DNA of 64,000 bases from Chrysogorgia sp. JL179-B06 (GCA_035772405.1 JAYKKM010000009.1:1838001-1902000); one strand, 5' to 3'; numbered from the stretch's first letter, positions 45,478 to 56,754 are shown. Numbers and translations: made by a program. Notes: generated from the sequence alone by a model not told the origin.

Positions 45478-47542
45478 ATGGATGAAAGTCAAAGTACACC
45501 AATAGAACCCAGAAGCAGTGATGGTAGAATGGACAATATTGAAGTAGAGTATGTAAATGATGCTGAAAACACTCAAATGGGCATGGATAGTGAAAATGAT
45601 GCTTCCACCCAGTCAAAGCGAGGCCACCCAGTTCACTCCGTGTGGAGCGATGCATTTGATGACCCTGATGCGCACAGTTCATGTAAGCCTAATAATTCAG
45701 TTTGCAAATACTGCAAACAGTCAGTCAGACATCACCACAAAGTGCTATCTGTCAAAACCCACCTAAAAAGATGTAAACCTTTCAAAAAACTGATGTTAGA
45801 TAAGGCTGTGGTTGACCGCCCTGAATGGTGGAATGAACTTACAAGCAAAAATCAGAAGTCAACTGACTCCAAGTCCTCTACAAGCAATTCATCTTCAAGT
45901 TCCACAAGAGCACAACTTTCTGCAAGATCGTTTGCAATTCCATTTTTTAATGCTTCGCAGCAAAAGAAATTCAACCGAGAGATGGCCATGTTTTTCTACA
46001 ACACAGGCACAAGTTTTCAACGCATTGAAGACCCGTTTTTGTTTTCAGCCATGCAATTAGCACGTCCTGGAGCAAAATTGCCCACTAGGAAGGAGTTAGC
46101 AGATGATAGTCCTGGTGGACTTCTTCAGCAGTGCTACGAATATGTCAAGAATGAAGTTGATAAAATACTGTCCAATCATAACCAGTATTTTTGCATCACT
46201 AGTGATGCCTGGTCCAACATCTCCAACGAGTCTGTTATCAATTACATGGCCGTATGTCCAACCAAATCACTATTTTTAGAATCAGTGAATACAGGAGAAC
46301 AAAGGCACAATGCAGAATGGCTATCACAAGATCTCAGTCGCGTTATAGACCATATTGGGGACAATGTAATTGGTGCAGTAACGGATAACACTGCAGCCAA
46401 CAAGAAAATGTGGCGTATTTTTGAACAGAAGTATCCCTCACATTTTTTCCATGGTTGTGTCTCTCATGGCCTTCATCTTCTTGTGAAAGATATCTTCTGT
46501 GCAAAAAAGAAAGAGCCACAAGGTGGTGGCCCAGCTGAATGCCAATACCCAGATGGTTATCCATTTGAAGATCTTCTAGTATTTGCTAATGACTGCAAAG
46601 AAGTCGTCACGTTCTTCCATAATCACCATGCCGTAAAGGCAAAATTGAAGAAGGCATTAGCAGCAGCAAAGTTGAGTGGTTTGGTGAAGCCAGCCCCAAC
46701 ACGATGGGGCAGCATAAATGGTTGCTTTAAGTCCTTGAAGGCATCTGATAACATTCTGAATGCTTTAGTATCTGAGCGGAATTTTGTTCACAACGCAAGC
46801 GCCAAACAAAGGGAGAAACGTCTTCAAAGCAAAGCCATTGTTACAAATCAAGATTTCGTCAGGAAACTAAATGAAAGTATCGAGATTCTTCAGTCAATTG
46901 ACAAGTTCGTCAAGATATTCCAGAGTGATGCAGTGCCATGCTCTGATGTTTATAATGCCTTTCTTCAGTTGGAGAAAGAGATGCAAGGCCTCGCTATTTC
47001 TGATGAGAGGAAGAAAGGCTATCTAGTTAAACTTGTCCGTGAAAGACAATAGGTGTTGCCTATCTTTTAGACCCCCGATATCTTGGAGATGGAATGTTGC
47101 GTTCACTGAGGAAAGAAATTGAAACATTCATTTATGAATATCCAACTACAGATGACCAAACCAACAACACTCAAAAGGAGCAGATAGCCCAGGAGTACAC
47201 CGCCTTTCGCATAGAGACCCTCAACAAAAGGCAGCAGAAGTCTTTCTGCTTCAAATTGATTGGCAAATCCAAAACGGTCTTGCAATGGTGGTTAGCTGAT
47301 GGCTCAGACTGGCCTCTACTGCAGAATCTAGCGTTACATGTGTTTTCCCGGCAGGGGCAGCTGCATCCGAGCGGAACTTTTCCACTTTTGGCTTCATCCA
47401 CTCAAAGCTCCGAAATCGTCTCGATGAAGAGAAAGTAAAGAAATTGGTTTATATCAAGACAAACACCATGCAAATAACTGGCAAAGTTGTCACAGATTAT
47501 GATTCTGACATAAGCAGTGGTGATGAAGAATTTGTCGAGTGA
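45478..47542 (+). pseudogene. hAT-family transposase with BED-type zinc finger, two frame breaks
   Basis: From ATG 45478 an acidic N-terminus leads into a BED-like finger (NSVCKYCKQSVRHHH, then HLKRCKPF). The RNase-H-like core follows: CITSDAWSN (D243), GAVTDNTAANKKMW (D303) and HGCVSHGLHLLV (C327-x2-H330, the hAT C-x2-H signature). The frame stops at 47050 after VKLVRERQ. It resumes in another frame as GVAYLLDPRYLGDGMLRSLR and WWLADGSDWPLLQNLALHVF, then shifts again near 47340 to AAASERNFSTFGFIHSKLRN, the hAT C-terminal dimerisation motif. It ends EEFVE at 47542. The full-length reading would be near 680 residues, normal for hAT. The first break removes about nine residues before the LDPRY motif. 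A cut-and-paste enzyme when intact; inactive here. Confidence 0.85.
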
Positions 47543-48049
47543 AGTGAAGCTAAGGTTAAAGAAACAAGTAGTCTGGAACACAAAGAACCAAACAATATTT
47601 CTATTTTGAACATTTGAATTTTTTTAATGTTATCAAGTTTGCTGTTCACTTATATCGAGTACATTATTTTGACTTGGTTTTGTTGTATAGGTAGTTCCTG
47701 TTCCAAAAGGTGTGCTTAATTGTTAAATGAAGAGAGGCCCCAGCAGGAAATATAAGCAGTGGTATACCGAGGGCATTTTGCTGAAGCTCTTAGACACGCA
47801 ACTCTTGAACCATGATTAGGCCCTAAATTCAAAAACCAACCACTATCAATTTCACATTTTCACATCAATTTACCAAACAGTTTAAAAAAGTGGGGGTCTG
47901 CAACACTACCCATACTCAACCCCTCGGTATGCTGCTGAATATCAGAAAAATCTTCTTTTATCTTCTTTTAATGAATAAAAGAATAAAGTTTTTTTTCCAT
48001 CCCTGTGCGAGGCGGCTGTGTATGTAGGCTATAAAGTGACACACACCAG

Positions 48050-48700
48050 TTAGGAAGGAACAAATGACAAATAAACCAACAACAGTGTGACTGTTCGAGG
48101 TATTTGATGAGTTCAGTTATGGCTTTCTCAGCTACTGGATTTTTATTGATATTTGTCATGACCAATCTCTAGGGATATGCCGTGAGCAATAAATGCAGTA
48201 GCAGGATCGACGCAGATGATGGCAGGTAGGCCTTTGGTGCATCACAGAGGGCGTTGGCTAGAAGGTACTTTTATGAAGGATCAGGATGCATTGTTTACAA
48301 CCAATTTGGGTTGGTGCCCTTATGTTATATGACCTGTTGTGGGAACTTGTGCAGTGAGGCACATGTGTGGTATGATTCACATGCATGGGCGATGGCTTTT
48401 GTCATGTTGACGGCATAGAATTTACGTTTCATAACGAGTTGTAGTTGCTGCCTTGATGGGTGGTCAAGCGTTGTGTGTAAGGCTGTGACAAGGCCGGAAC
48501 GAGGAATGACGATCAAGTCGGTTGATGGAGATAACGGATCCGTTCTGCAGACTACTAGCAAACCATCTTTGGCGATAGAAACGACATTGAGATATCGTTT
48601 GACATCTTGGATGTTTGTTCATTTTTTGGAGGGACGCATTCCTTGTTTGAGATGAGCGTGTGTTTGGCATAGATCGCGACACTCAGATTCGATCTGGATC
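48050..48700 (-). pseudogene. Retroelement integrase fragment, degenerate
   Basis: The minus-strand frame reads MLVVCRTDPLSPSTDLIVIP, RSGLVTALHTTLDHPSRQQL, KRKFYAVNMTKAIAHAC and CESYHTCASLHKFP. This looks like an integrase zinc-binding region (H-x-H-P followed by C-x4-C). Further on, pieces of the catalytic core appear (ICVDPATAF, then INKNPVAEKAITELIKYLE) with frame changes between. Retroelements of this kind (VDPA...NPVAEKAI) are ones I recall from cnidarians, but I cannot assign the superfamily safely. It abuts the right end of the hAT element. Confidence 0.5.
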
Positions 48701-48715
48701 CAGGCTAATTTATTT

Positions 48716-49600
48716 TTATTTATTTATTTAAAATTCTTTATCCACGGTAGCCTATCAACAATATTACAAGACAAAAGTGAATTAAAATGTTGCTTTTCAT
48801 AGGGCCGTGTCTTACATTATTAAAATACTAACATTAAAATGGCTATTAAATAATTATATTACAGAGATATAAAGTCTAATAATCTAAATTAACTAAAAGT
48901 TCACTGTCTAAGTTCATCTTTAATTTCGATTTAAAATCATCAACAGAGATAGATTCTTGTTTTAGTGATAATGGTAGAGTGTTCCAGACCTTAGCAGCTT
49001 TATAGCTGAAGCTGAGCTTCATGGCGTTTGTCCTAGGCTTAGACAACATCAGCATGTTATTATTACTATGGAGATTATACCTTAAGTTTTCAGAAGCTTG
49101 AAATTGACTAATCATTGTTTCTGGGGCCTTCTTTTTTAATATTTTATGAACCAATACAAGAAGCTGTTCTAACCGCCTATAATTAAGCGGTTGTAACCGC
49201 CTATAATTAGGCGGTTGAACGAATTTCATAGTTATCGCCACTAATCACCCTTGCTGCTCGATTTTGGAGTTTTAATTGTAATGTTTTGTTACAATTCCCC
49301 CAGACTAACGAGCAGTATTCAAAGTTGGGTTTCACGATTGCATTGTATACGTCACTTAATTTATATTTTGGTACATAAGGCTTCAGAAGTTTTATTCCTC
49401 CAATACCCATGGTCCCATAGATAGTTTTTTGCTGATATTAAACATGCAGTTTAAAATATATACCATTTGTTCTTTATAATACTGCAGAATAGTAAGTGGT
49501 AGTACAAATTTTGGAATTGCATGTACAGTATGTTTCACTGCATAAAATGGGTTGTATAAGGCTGTATCAGAAATCCTTATACTCATAGTTTACTGGTGAA
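48716..49600 (-). mobile_element. LINE 3' fragment
   Basis: Minus-strand frames give IGGIKLLKPYVPKYKLSDVY, IVKPNFEYCSLVWGNCNKTL and LQNRAARVISGDNYEIRSTA, then after a frame change LLVLVHKILKKKAPETMI, RYNLHSNNNMLMLSKPRTNA and KVWNTLPLSLKQESISVDDF. This is the post-catalytic part of a CR1/L2-like LINE RT. An A-rich tail (TTTATTTATTTATTT on the plus strand at about 48714) marks its 3' end. A duplicated hairpin is inserted within the coding path at 49171-49216. From 49600 to 50100 the sequence is AT-rich without supported genes. Confidence 0.75.
49171..49216. repeat. Twin 22-bp hairpins in tandem
   Basis: AACCGCCTATAATTAAGCGGTT and the near-identical AACCGCCTATAATTAGGCGGTT (22 bases each; arms AACCGC-C/GGCGGTT) sit two bases apart inside the LINE fragment. 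Confidence 0.9.
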
Positions 49601-50109
49601 ATAAGGTTGTATACTCCTTACGTTGGCATATCCTGGTCATATTAGGACCCGTATACAACATATGTCCTGATACCATAGTATCATGAATGTAAGTTTAAGT
49701 GAAAAATAAACACATATTTGCTGTCATATCAATGCGATGTTAAATGGAAAAATAGGTATGCTTAGGCATATATGTATCTACTGCCTGATCAAAGAATGAA
49801 TAACTCATAACTGTAGGATATAGTACATTCAAAATTATATATATTATATACATCATTGGTTACATTTAACGCTGTGGAAGATATAAAGTACTGGTATGTG
49901 TATTTCAATTATGCTCTCAATTTATACCGAAAAACAAATTAAGAGATTCAAAGTTTATTTGAAGGACTTTGTTACAGCATTCTAATTTCTAAGTAATATA
50001 TAAGATGTACTGTTATTTAAATATAGATAAAGAAGCTGCAAAGAAGGAAACAGATGACCTGTGAATTCGATTTTGTCAGCACATTCCTTAGAAAATGTGG
50101 AGATACCTG

Positions 50110-50478
50110 ACCACTCAGAGCCCAATGATTACAAGCACTCCTGTGCATCAGCAGCATGGTGGAAAATATCCAAAGTGCCACAACTCAAAATGTACAGAGG
50201 TGAAAGAGTTGTTAAGAGGTCAACTCCAGGAAATGACAGACAAGTACAATAAGTGTAAGTAAAACCAGCTATAACAATGTAGTATGGTTAAATCTACTAA
50301 GTAATAGTCTAGCTGTTGTAGTAGCTTTAATTATGAAACTTTTAAAATTTTTATATTCATTATTTTATTTGCATAAATAAGAATATATGTATTTTATTAC
50401 TTTCAGATTTTTCACTTGTTGCCAAAATCGAAGACAACAGTGGAAAACCATGAAGGAACGCCCAGATTACCACAAAAG
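50110..50478 (+). other. Two candidate exons, unrecognised
   Basis: One frame reads HGGKYPKCHNSKCTEVKELL and RGQLQEMTDKYNK up to an AAGTGTAAGT donor at about 50256. The next stretch, after TACTTTCAG at 50406, reads FFTCCQNRRQQWKTMKERPD. The cysteine/histidine spacing hints at a small zinc-binding module, but I do not recognise a family. Confidence 0.25.
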
Positions 50479-50553
50479 TATGTACTGTATCATCATAATA
50501 ATAATTATAAATGGCAATTTGTATAACAATTACCAATAGATCATCAGGAAATT

Positions 50554-50703
50554 GGTATATACTTCATGGTAACACTAGACCGGGTTTCCATCTGTTTTTT
50601 ATACCCCTAACTGTAACCGTAACTCTAATCCTAACCATAACCTTAATAATAACCGTAAAATATGGTGGGAGACTATATGTATTGTTACCATGAAGTATAT
50701 CCC
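50554..50703. mobile_element. Non-autonomous DNA transposon with 8-bp target duplication
   Basis: AGGAAATT flanks both sides (50546-50553 and 50704-50711). The terminal inverted repeats GGTATATACTTCATGGTAAC and, reversed, GGGATATACTTCATGGTAAC differ at one base over 20. The 150-bp interior contains AACCATAACC-type runs like those in the 35.1-kb element, also an 8-bp-duplication MITE. Confidence 0.85.
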
Positions 50704-50767
50704 AGGAAATTCCTTCTTGATTTATTGTCACCTATTTTCACCAAGATTCAAGATTTAAGACGTTTCT

Positions 50768-51103
50768 ATGGCGGCTGGGCAAACTGGTGTCGCACTCGTT
50801 CTCTACATTTATGCATTGTTCTTGTTCAATACAGCTCAATGTGAAAATTTGAATGTTCTAGAAGTTAAATCTATTCTGCCAATTGAAGCAAAGATAAATC
50901 AAGATAACGTTTTGGCCTCGAAATGTTCTATAGTCACTTTGAACGATATGGTGAGATGTCATCGACAGGCGCAGAGCAAATTAAAAATTAAGAGTATAGA
51001 TTGTAAGCATAAGGTGTCAACATTCGCCTATTGTTTATGTGTAGGTTTGCTTTTAACAAGTGGAAATGTGGTCCAAATTAATGCAATGAAAGTATATAAT
51101 TAA
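50768..51103 (+). CDS. Unrecognised 111-codon ORF upstream of LINE endonuclease
   Basis: Starts MAAGQTGVALVLYIYALFLF with a hydrophobic N-terminus like a signal peptide, then a mixed tail with several cysteines, stopping at 51103. It ends 23 bases before the LINE endonuclease reading begins on the same strand. It may be part of that LINE's 5' region rather than a gene. No family recognised. Confidence 0.25.
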   Translation: MAAGQTGVALVLYIYALFLFNTAQCENLNVLEVKSILPIEAKINQDNVLASKCSIVTLNDMVRCHRQAQSKLKIKSIDCKHKVSTFAYCLCVGLLLTSGNVVQINAMKVYN

Positions 51104-51125
51104 GAAATGAGAAGGGAGTAAGAAT

Positions 51126-51659
51126 ATGCCATCTGAACGTACGAAGCGTAATAAACAAGATAGACGATGTCAAAGTATTTTGTGAAACCCATTCGTCTCA
51201 TGTTCTCGCTCTAAATGAAAACTGGTTAGATTCAAATATTAATGACTGCGAAATTGAAGGATATTCTAGAGTAAGAAGAGATGTAAACCGTCGCCAAGGT
51301 GGAATATTGGTTTATATAGCCTCTGGTTTAAATTACGAAGAATTGTTGGACTTTGATGCAGAAGTAATACAAGCGCTTTGGATAAAGATGAAGCCGGAGA
51401 AAAGCAAGGGTTTTATTTTGTCATCGCCCACCAAATACAGAGAATGAGTCACACACAGTACATCGAAAAACTACAGGCAGTGTTAAACGCTTTAGATCAT
51501 CAAGAGGAAATTATAATAACAGGCGACTTAAATTTCGATTGGAAAAAGGGAAACGGGTCTGGCGCAACTAAACGTTTTATATCCATAACCAGAGACCTTG
51601 GGCTAAAACAGATTATAACCGACTTCACACATATCAATCAACACTCAAAAACTCATTGA
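51126..51659 (+). mobile_element. LINE apurinic-type endonuclease fragment
   Basis: Reads CHLNVRSVINKIDDVKVFCE, LALNENWLDSNINDCEIEGY and RQGGILVYIASGLNYEELLD. After a frame change near 51400 it continues QYIEKLQAVLNALDHQEEII, ITGDLNFDWKKG and LKQIITDFTHI. The order LNVRS, ENWLD (usually T-E-T-W-L), RRD-x-x-GGI and GDLNFD is that of the APE-type endonuclease that nicks the insertion target. The fragment stops before the catalytic SDH end and has no RT attached. From 51660 to 52120 I see no supported gene. Confidence 0.7.
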
Positions 51660-52119
51660 TCATTTCCTGAGGCAGCACTGCCAGTGTTGATGGGAATTCT
51701 TCTGTGCACCTATCTCCAACATTACTCTCTGTTGGTTTCTGCTATGGCCCTTCTTGTAAGTGAGCAGATAACTCCAGCAGACCTGACAGAAGCTGATTGT
51801 CTGATAGATCTTTTTTGCAAGGAACATGCAGTTCTTTATGGTGTAGTATGTTGAAATTAGACATTACATAGACACTATGTTTACATTGGGTGATTCCAGA
51901 AAAGATCTACACCCCACCCACGGGAGGGAATAATTAACTTAGATTAATTATAATTGTTCTAGGATGTCAGAAGGGGGGAGGGGATCTATTTGCCATTTCC
52001 TCCATGGAGGGAGTGTGGATATTTGCTAGAATGACCCATTGTACCATATATGCCCTATTTTACATTTACATTTTATTAAGTCAGTAAAAATCTTACGATT
52101 ATCACACCAACTATAAACT

Positions 52120-53220
52120 AAAAAAACTAATAAAAATTACATAAAATAAAAATTGTATCTAAATGTAACTCTTAAGTTCAGCTTTGAAAACATATAACGA
52201 ATCTGCTAAAACTATTTCCTTAGGGAGTTTGTTCCACTCACTTAAGGTTCTAGGATAAAAAGAGTACTTAAAAATGTCTTTTGTAGCTCGCGGTACCCTA
52301 TATTTAAATTGATGACTATTACGGGTTCTTGTTTCTTGACTTGGTATTAGCAGATCGTCAGTGTCAAAATCAAATAAACCACGACTTTTGTACAACATAG
52401 TAAGTCGTGCCGTGCCATCTTCCTTCTAGATTCAAGGGAATTCCATCCTAACGTTTTCATCATTTCTGTTACACTCGCTGTTTGTTCATAATTTCCCATA
52501 CAAAATCGGGCTGCTGTTCTTTGGACTCTTTCAACTTTTACAATATCTTTCTTATAATGTGGATCCCACACAGTTGACGCATATTCGACCTTCGGTCTCA
52601 CTAGGCTTCTATAAGCAGTTTCTTTTACTTCTCTTGGACAATTCCAAAGATTCCGCTTAATAACACTCAACACACCATTGGCCTTTCTTGTCACACTGGA
52701 GATGTGAGATGACCATTTCATTTTCTTGTCAAGTAAAACCCCAAGGTATGGATGCCTTTCAACCTCTTCTAACACCTCACCACAGAATACATACTGTTTC
52801 TTGAGGACATTCTTTTTAGTTGTAATTGACATGATCTTGCACTTTGTCGGGTTAAATTCCATCTGCCAGCGGTGTTGCATCTCTATTTGGTGTAAGTCAC
52901 TCTGGAAGTTGTTCGAATCTACTTCATTATTTTCAATAAAACAATACAATAGGGCATCGTCAGCAAACAATCTCATAGAGGATTTTAGGCCATCAGATAA
53001 GTCCTTTACATAGAGTAAAAACCTAATAGGTCCCAGAACCGTTCCTTGAGGCACACCAGAAGTTACCATTACTGTTGTGGATGTCACTCCTTCACATACG
53101 ACCACTTGACTTCGCTGAGTAAGGAACGATTTAAACCATTCTAGGAGTGAACCAGTCCCGTCCGATATGACCTTATATGGAATACGTACTATAAGTCCAT
53201 ATGAAAAATACTCCTGTAGA
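52120..53220 (-). mobile_element. CR1-like LINE RT fragment
   Basis: The minus-strand frame begins near 53220 (GTGSLLEWFKSFLTQRSQVV), then SGVPQGTVLGPIRFLLYVKD, RLFADDALLY with the ADD codons at 52956-52964, YLGVLLDKKMKWSSHISSVT and ATVWDPHYKKDIVKVERVQR. Near 52410 a short insertion shifts the frame to LYKSRGLFDFDTDDLLIPSQ and FYPRTLSEWNKLPKEIV. The rest of the enzyme upstream is missing, so this is 5'-truncated. The catalytic box is intact, but the copy is inactive because of truncation and the frame break. Confidence 0.8.
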
Positions 53221-53327
53221 TGGAGAAGGCTTGTACCCAGCTTAAAATCTCAGTAATTTACCTGGTTTTCCGAGGCACCGGGTTGATGACCAACTGACCA
53301 TCGAGCAAGGTGCATGTTGTCAGTTCT

Positions 53328-53780
53328 TCATCGGTTGATTCTTGAATAAGAATCTGAAAATCGATAAACTGCCCTGTCAAAATGGACCAGTTTTGAAGGG
53401 ATAGGGATAAAACCCGGACCAATGACAAAGGGCGTAGTATTCGAGGTAGCTAGGTGGCTCAACGTGGAATGTGGGGAGGTGGACGGAGGAGATGGTAAGA
53501 AGGAAGGTAGGATTTGCATGGTAGAGGTGGCGAATGAAGAAGGAAATGAAGAAATAGCTGATGAATACACGGGCAACGCAAGCTTCGGTACTGCATGCGA
53601 AGGTGGAACAAAAGTAGGTAGGAAGGCCAGAGCCTGAGAAATAGGCATACCTGTAGACGTGTTAAATAGTGTAGGGTAAAGAGCCAGAGGCGAGCCAACA
53701 GAGGAGGCAACAAGCTGTGGTGGGAGCCCTGATTGGGCAACAGGATTGGTAGTGTCAAGCAGTACTTTCTCCTGTGTCAA
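53328..53780 (-). CDS. Proline/serine-rich ORF, possible retroelement fragment
   Basis: A 150-codon minus-strand frame that is low-complexity (SSFPSSFATSTMQILPSFLP) and ends with FVIGPGFIPIPSKLV. The GPG-x-x-PIP-x-KLV segment resembles a linker I recall upstream of a recombinase in some cnidarian retroelements, but no enzyme domain is present here. Weak. Confidence 0.25.
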   Translation of the reverse strand: MTQEKVLLDTTNPVAQSGLPPQLVASSVGSPLALYPTLFNTSTGMPISQALAFLPTFVPPSHAVPKLALPVYSSAISSFPSSFATSTMQILPSFLPSPPSTSPHSTLSHLATSNTTPFVIGPGFIPIPSKLVHFDRAVYRFSDSYSRINR

Positions 53781-54055
53781 CTTCGGATATCGTGGTATTT
53801 GGCATAGCCCTTGTGGTTGCCTGACTGTTTCGGGTAGACCTGGACATGTTCGAATGGTACTAGTGAACTGTTGAACAATGCTTGGCCTCGTGTTGAGCAG
53901 TCTTATATAGACCTCTGATCACGTGATCTATCACAAAGAGTTACTAGGCCCAGTCCCCATGGGCTTACATCATACAATACGGAAAGCTCGCCGTTAACTG
54001 TATGTATTGCATAAATATATCAATAATATCAGAAGATATTTTAAGTAGGTAGTTG

Positions 54056-54420
54056 TCATGGATAGTAAAATATACCAAGCAGTGTTGTTGGAGCTTGCGG
54101 TCTGCGGATTTCAATCGATAGGGCTTCAATATCAGGAGAACTTAAATCTTCTCTAACTCTGCAGACAAAAATATCTTTGTAATACAGACCTATAACTCCT
54201 CCTAAGAAAGTGAATTCCAGAGTTGACCAATAGGTCATTAACTTAATGTTTTTATTTCTAAGACCATTAACATTAGCTTGACAAAAATGAATATGTTTCT
54301 TGGGTAAAGTAATATCAATCGGTCCGGGATTTAACAGTAAAGCCACATCCCCAGAACGTTGCAATATAACAGCGGCCATGGCATAGCTTATGAAAGGAAT
54401 AGCATTCTTCCCAAAATCTT
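54056..54420 (-). mobile_element. LINE 5' fragment with NPGP motif and start of endonuclease
   Basis: From MAAVILQRSGDVALLLNPGP the frame continues HIHFCQANVNGLRNKNIKLM, FTFLGGVIGLYYKDIFVCRV and LLGIFYYP, then ends. The CQANVNGLRNK-type segment is the first strand of a LINE endonuclease. The GDV...NPGP segment looks like the conserved N-terminal GD-x-x-x-NPGP of many invertebrate LINEs, which in some species is a 2A-type ribosome-skipping peptide; here two extra residues lengthen the spacing. The fragment lacks the rest of the protein. Confidence 0.55.
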
Positions 54421-54770
54421 CACAGACGTAGTCGATGTAAACTTAACTGTCTCCATGTGAATAACTTCGCGCTAAATTTTTTGTTTAAACGCACATTTAC
54501 CACAAGAATTTCACTTCCAGCATTAACATGTTTATATATAGGTTCACTGAAATTGTCATACAATAACCCATCACAGATAGCCTCGAAAACCAACAACAAC
54601 AAGAGCGTACGCCATAGGTGATGACCTGCCATCATAGGTAGGTATCTCAGCTCAAAGAAACTTTGAACATATTGCAATACATAAACGCCACAGTCTGATG
54701 AATTTTGTTGTCCAGGCACCTTTGAATCGGCCCCATTTCCAGTCGGCATTGCCAAATTTAATGAGATCAT
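54420..54770 (-). pseudogene. Ulp1/SENP-type cysteine peptidase fragment
   Basis: The minus-strand reading contains [20 protein letters not shown], then SFFE. This is the C-terminal active-site segment of Ulp1/SENP (C48) SUMO peptidases: the oxyanion glutamine in PQQ-x-N and the nucleophile in SDCGVY. The SENP6/7-like LLQYVxSFF ending fits best. The catalytic His and Asp that lie upstream are absent, and the following sequence is unrelated, so only a fragment exists. Some transposons carry captured Ulp1 domains, and it could equally be a broken host exon. From 54780 to 55890 I see no supported gene. Confidence 0.5.
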
Positions 54771-55891
54771 TCTTTGGCATGACTATAAATACACACAAGT
54801 GAGTTGTCGTATTCTATAATATAACTTTTTCCAACTTAATATTATATAGGTTCGCCACATGATAAGTTATAAATGCATAGAAAATCAAAACAATCTAAGT
54901 GCTCCATTGATGTCTTCGGGCTCCAGTATGCAATAAACCTGGCGAAGCTATTAAATGCGGAAAATTATCAGTTTCCATTAAGGTTTATAGACTTTACCAT
55001 TTCAAACATCCATTTACGACGGTAAGAGTTAATACATGAAACCATGAAACAAACTAATCACATTACATTATAACCAAATTTGTAGCATATTTTCCCCAAT
55101 TTTTTCACAAACAAGTTCCAGTTACCGGACCTATAACCACAGAAAAAAAGGATTGACGACAGTAAAAATGTAGTAAATTGATTGTCTCAAGTATTTTCGA
55201 CTTGTTTAATTAAGCCGCTGCAGATTTGCGTATTTGTTAAACTATTGACTACAGCAACAACATTGACCCCTGATTGTAAGGATATGAAGCTGGATAAAAA
55301 AACGGCAACACATCGGAACAGCCGCTGCATTAAAAATTGTCATAATACAGATGTAATGACACATTTATATAGCGCCATATACACTAACGGTTCTATGGCG
55401 CTTTACAATTTTACAATCAAAATTTAACGAACAAACTAATCTATCCAAAATAACAAAAAAGTTTGTCTAAAAAGATAGGTCTTAAAACTTTTTTTTCAAA
55501 ATATCAAGGGAACTACTTTTCCTTAATTCCATGGGCATATCGTGAATATCCCGCCTCCGAGGGATGAAACACAAACAATATTTCGTTATATTGTTTATTT
55601 ATTAATCACAACTAAAACTCACAGTAAAACGCTCTCACGCATGTCAACAATGTCTCAAAAACCTATCAAACAAAAAACACCCTATTCCATATATGGGCAT
55701 AATTTCCATATTTGGTCTTTAACTAATTAAGTGTAACTCTAAATATAGCAATATATGTATTAAATGTCTTCCCAGTTCCCGACACTTGTCCCCCCATGCG
55801 ACACCATAGGAGTCGCATGTTACATAAGGGAACTGATCGTCTCCCTGTTCGAACAAACTAGTCAATAACGAAAGTTAAGTTTATTAAAGGT

Positions 55892-56520
55892 TTACTGTTC
55901 TTCCTCGTATTCAGCAATGGCTTCAATATTGACTTGTGCATCCTGTGCAGGTTTTCTCTTCGGCTTAAACTTTGCTTCTTGTGGGTTCAGCAGTTCAGCT
56001 GGTTGTTGTACGTCACTCTGGAGTTCCAGAGGATAAATGAGCTGAACAAGTCGTTCCAAACTTCCTTTCTCTGTTTGAAGCTTGACTCCTCGTACGACTC
56101 CATCTTTGCCTGTTATAAGGTGGACCATTGCCAGTTTCCAGGTGTTCCGATTCTTTTTTCTCCTGTGATGATTACTATTTCTCCTTCAGGGTAGGTCCAT
56201 TTGGACCTCTCGACACGCTTTGTGTCTGTCTCGTAGCCCGGTCAGGTACTCGAGTCCAACGATTCCAGAGGCCATCTTTTGTTGCACGTAGGAACTTAAG
56301 TCGTTTCTTCAGGTCGCACTTGGGGTAGTTGAAGTAGGAACGTGTTTGGCGTCAACACAGGCAACCAAATACGTTAAAGGTCGGTTATTCATGCACATCT
56401 CCACCTCCCACGCGAAGATGCCAATGAGCCACTCAAACTGAGTGCACCACCAAGGTGCTTTTGTGAGGTTGAAGCGCCAGTGTATTTCTGGACTGCAGAG
56501 GGTGGCGTGAAATTTCGTCT
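55892..56520 (-). mobile_element. Old BEL/Pao remnant (integrase end and DUF5641)
   Basis: Minus-strand frames read RWRFNLTKAPWWCTQFEWLI, VEMCMNNRPLTYL, then after gaps LQKRLKFLRATKDGLWNRW, YPEGEIVIITGEKR, and VHLITGKDGVVRGVKLQTEK, VQLIYPLEL. This is the end of a BEL/Pao integrase (W-x-FN-x-x-x-APWWGGxFERLIG, LNNRPLTY) and its DUF5641 tail. It is much more decayed than, and not closely similar to, the intact element that starts 360 bases away, so it is a different and older family. Confidence 0.65.
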
Positions 56521-56754
56521 TCCCTGACTTTCTTAAACACGGAACACGTGCATAATTAGCGTCTTAGACTCTAAGATGGAAGCTAATGCTGGATATATAA
56601 AAAATAGACAGCGCATCTTATTGGCTAACTCTAATCTGACGTTATCTTCAGTTTTCACGGTTCTTCAAAAGTTCGTATAAACAAAGCAAAGCAATATATG
56701 CGAGATTCCAGTCTAGTTTCTTTTTACTTTAATAATGGTTTGAAATTTTTATCA

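Larger units (their letters stand above)
44619..48005 (+). mobile_element. hAT DNA transposon with recognisable ends
   Basis: The left end CAAGGATGGCAAATC and the reverse complement of the right end CAGGGATGGAAAAAA form imperfect terminal inverted repeats of the CAGGG type typical of hAT elements. Both ends carry AAATCTTCTTTTATCTTCTT repeats just inside. The broken transposase lies between. An 8-bp target duplication is expected for hAT but is not visible (ATTTGTAC on the left, TGCGAGGC on the right), so the ends may be mutated or slightly misplaced. Confidence 0.65.

Noticed and set aside
47756..47945. Inverted GCAGTGGTATACCGAGGG / CCTCGGTATGCTGC pair as a nested transposon
   Set aside because: The match is short and imperfect and no target duplication is seen; left as part of the hAT 3' region.
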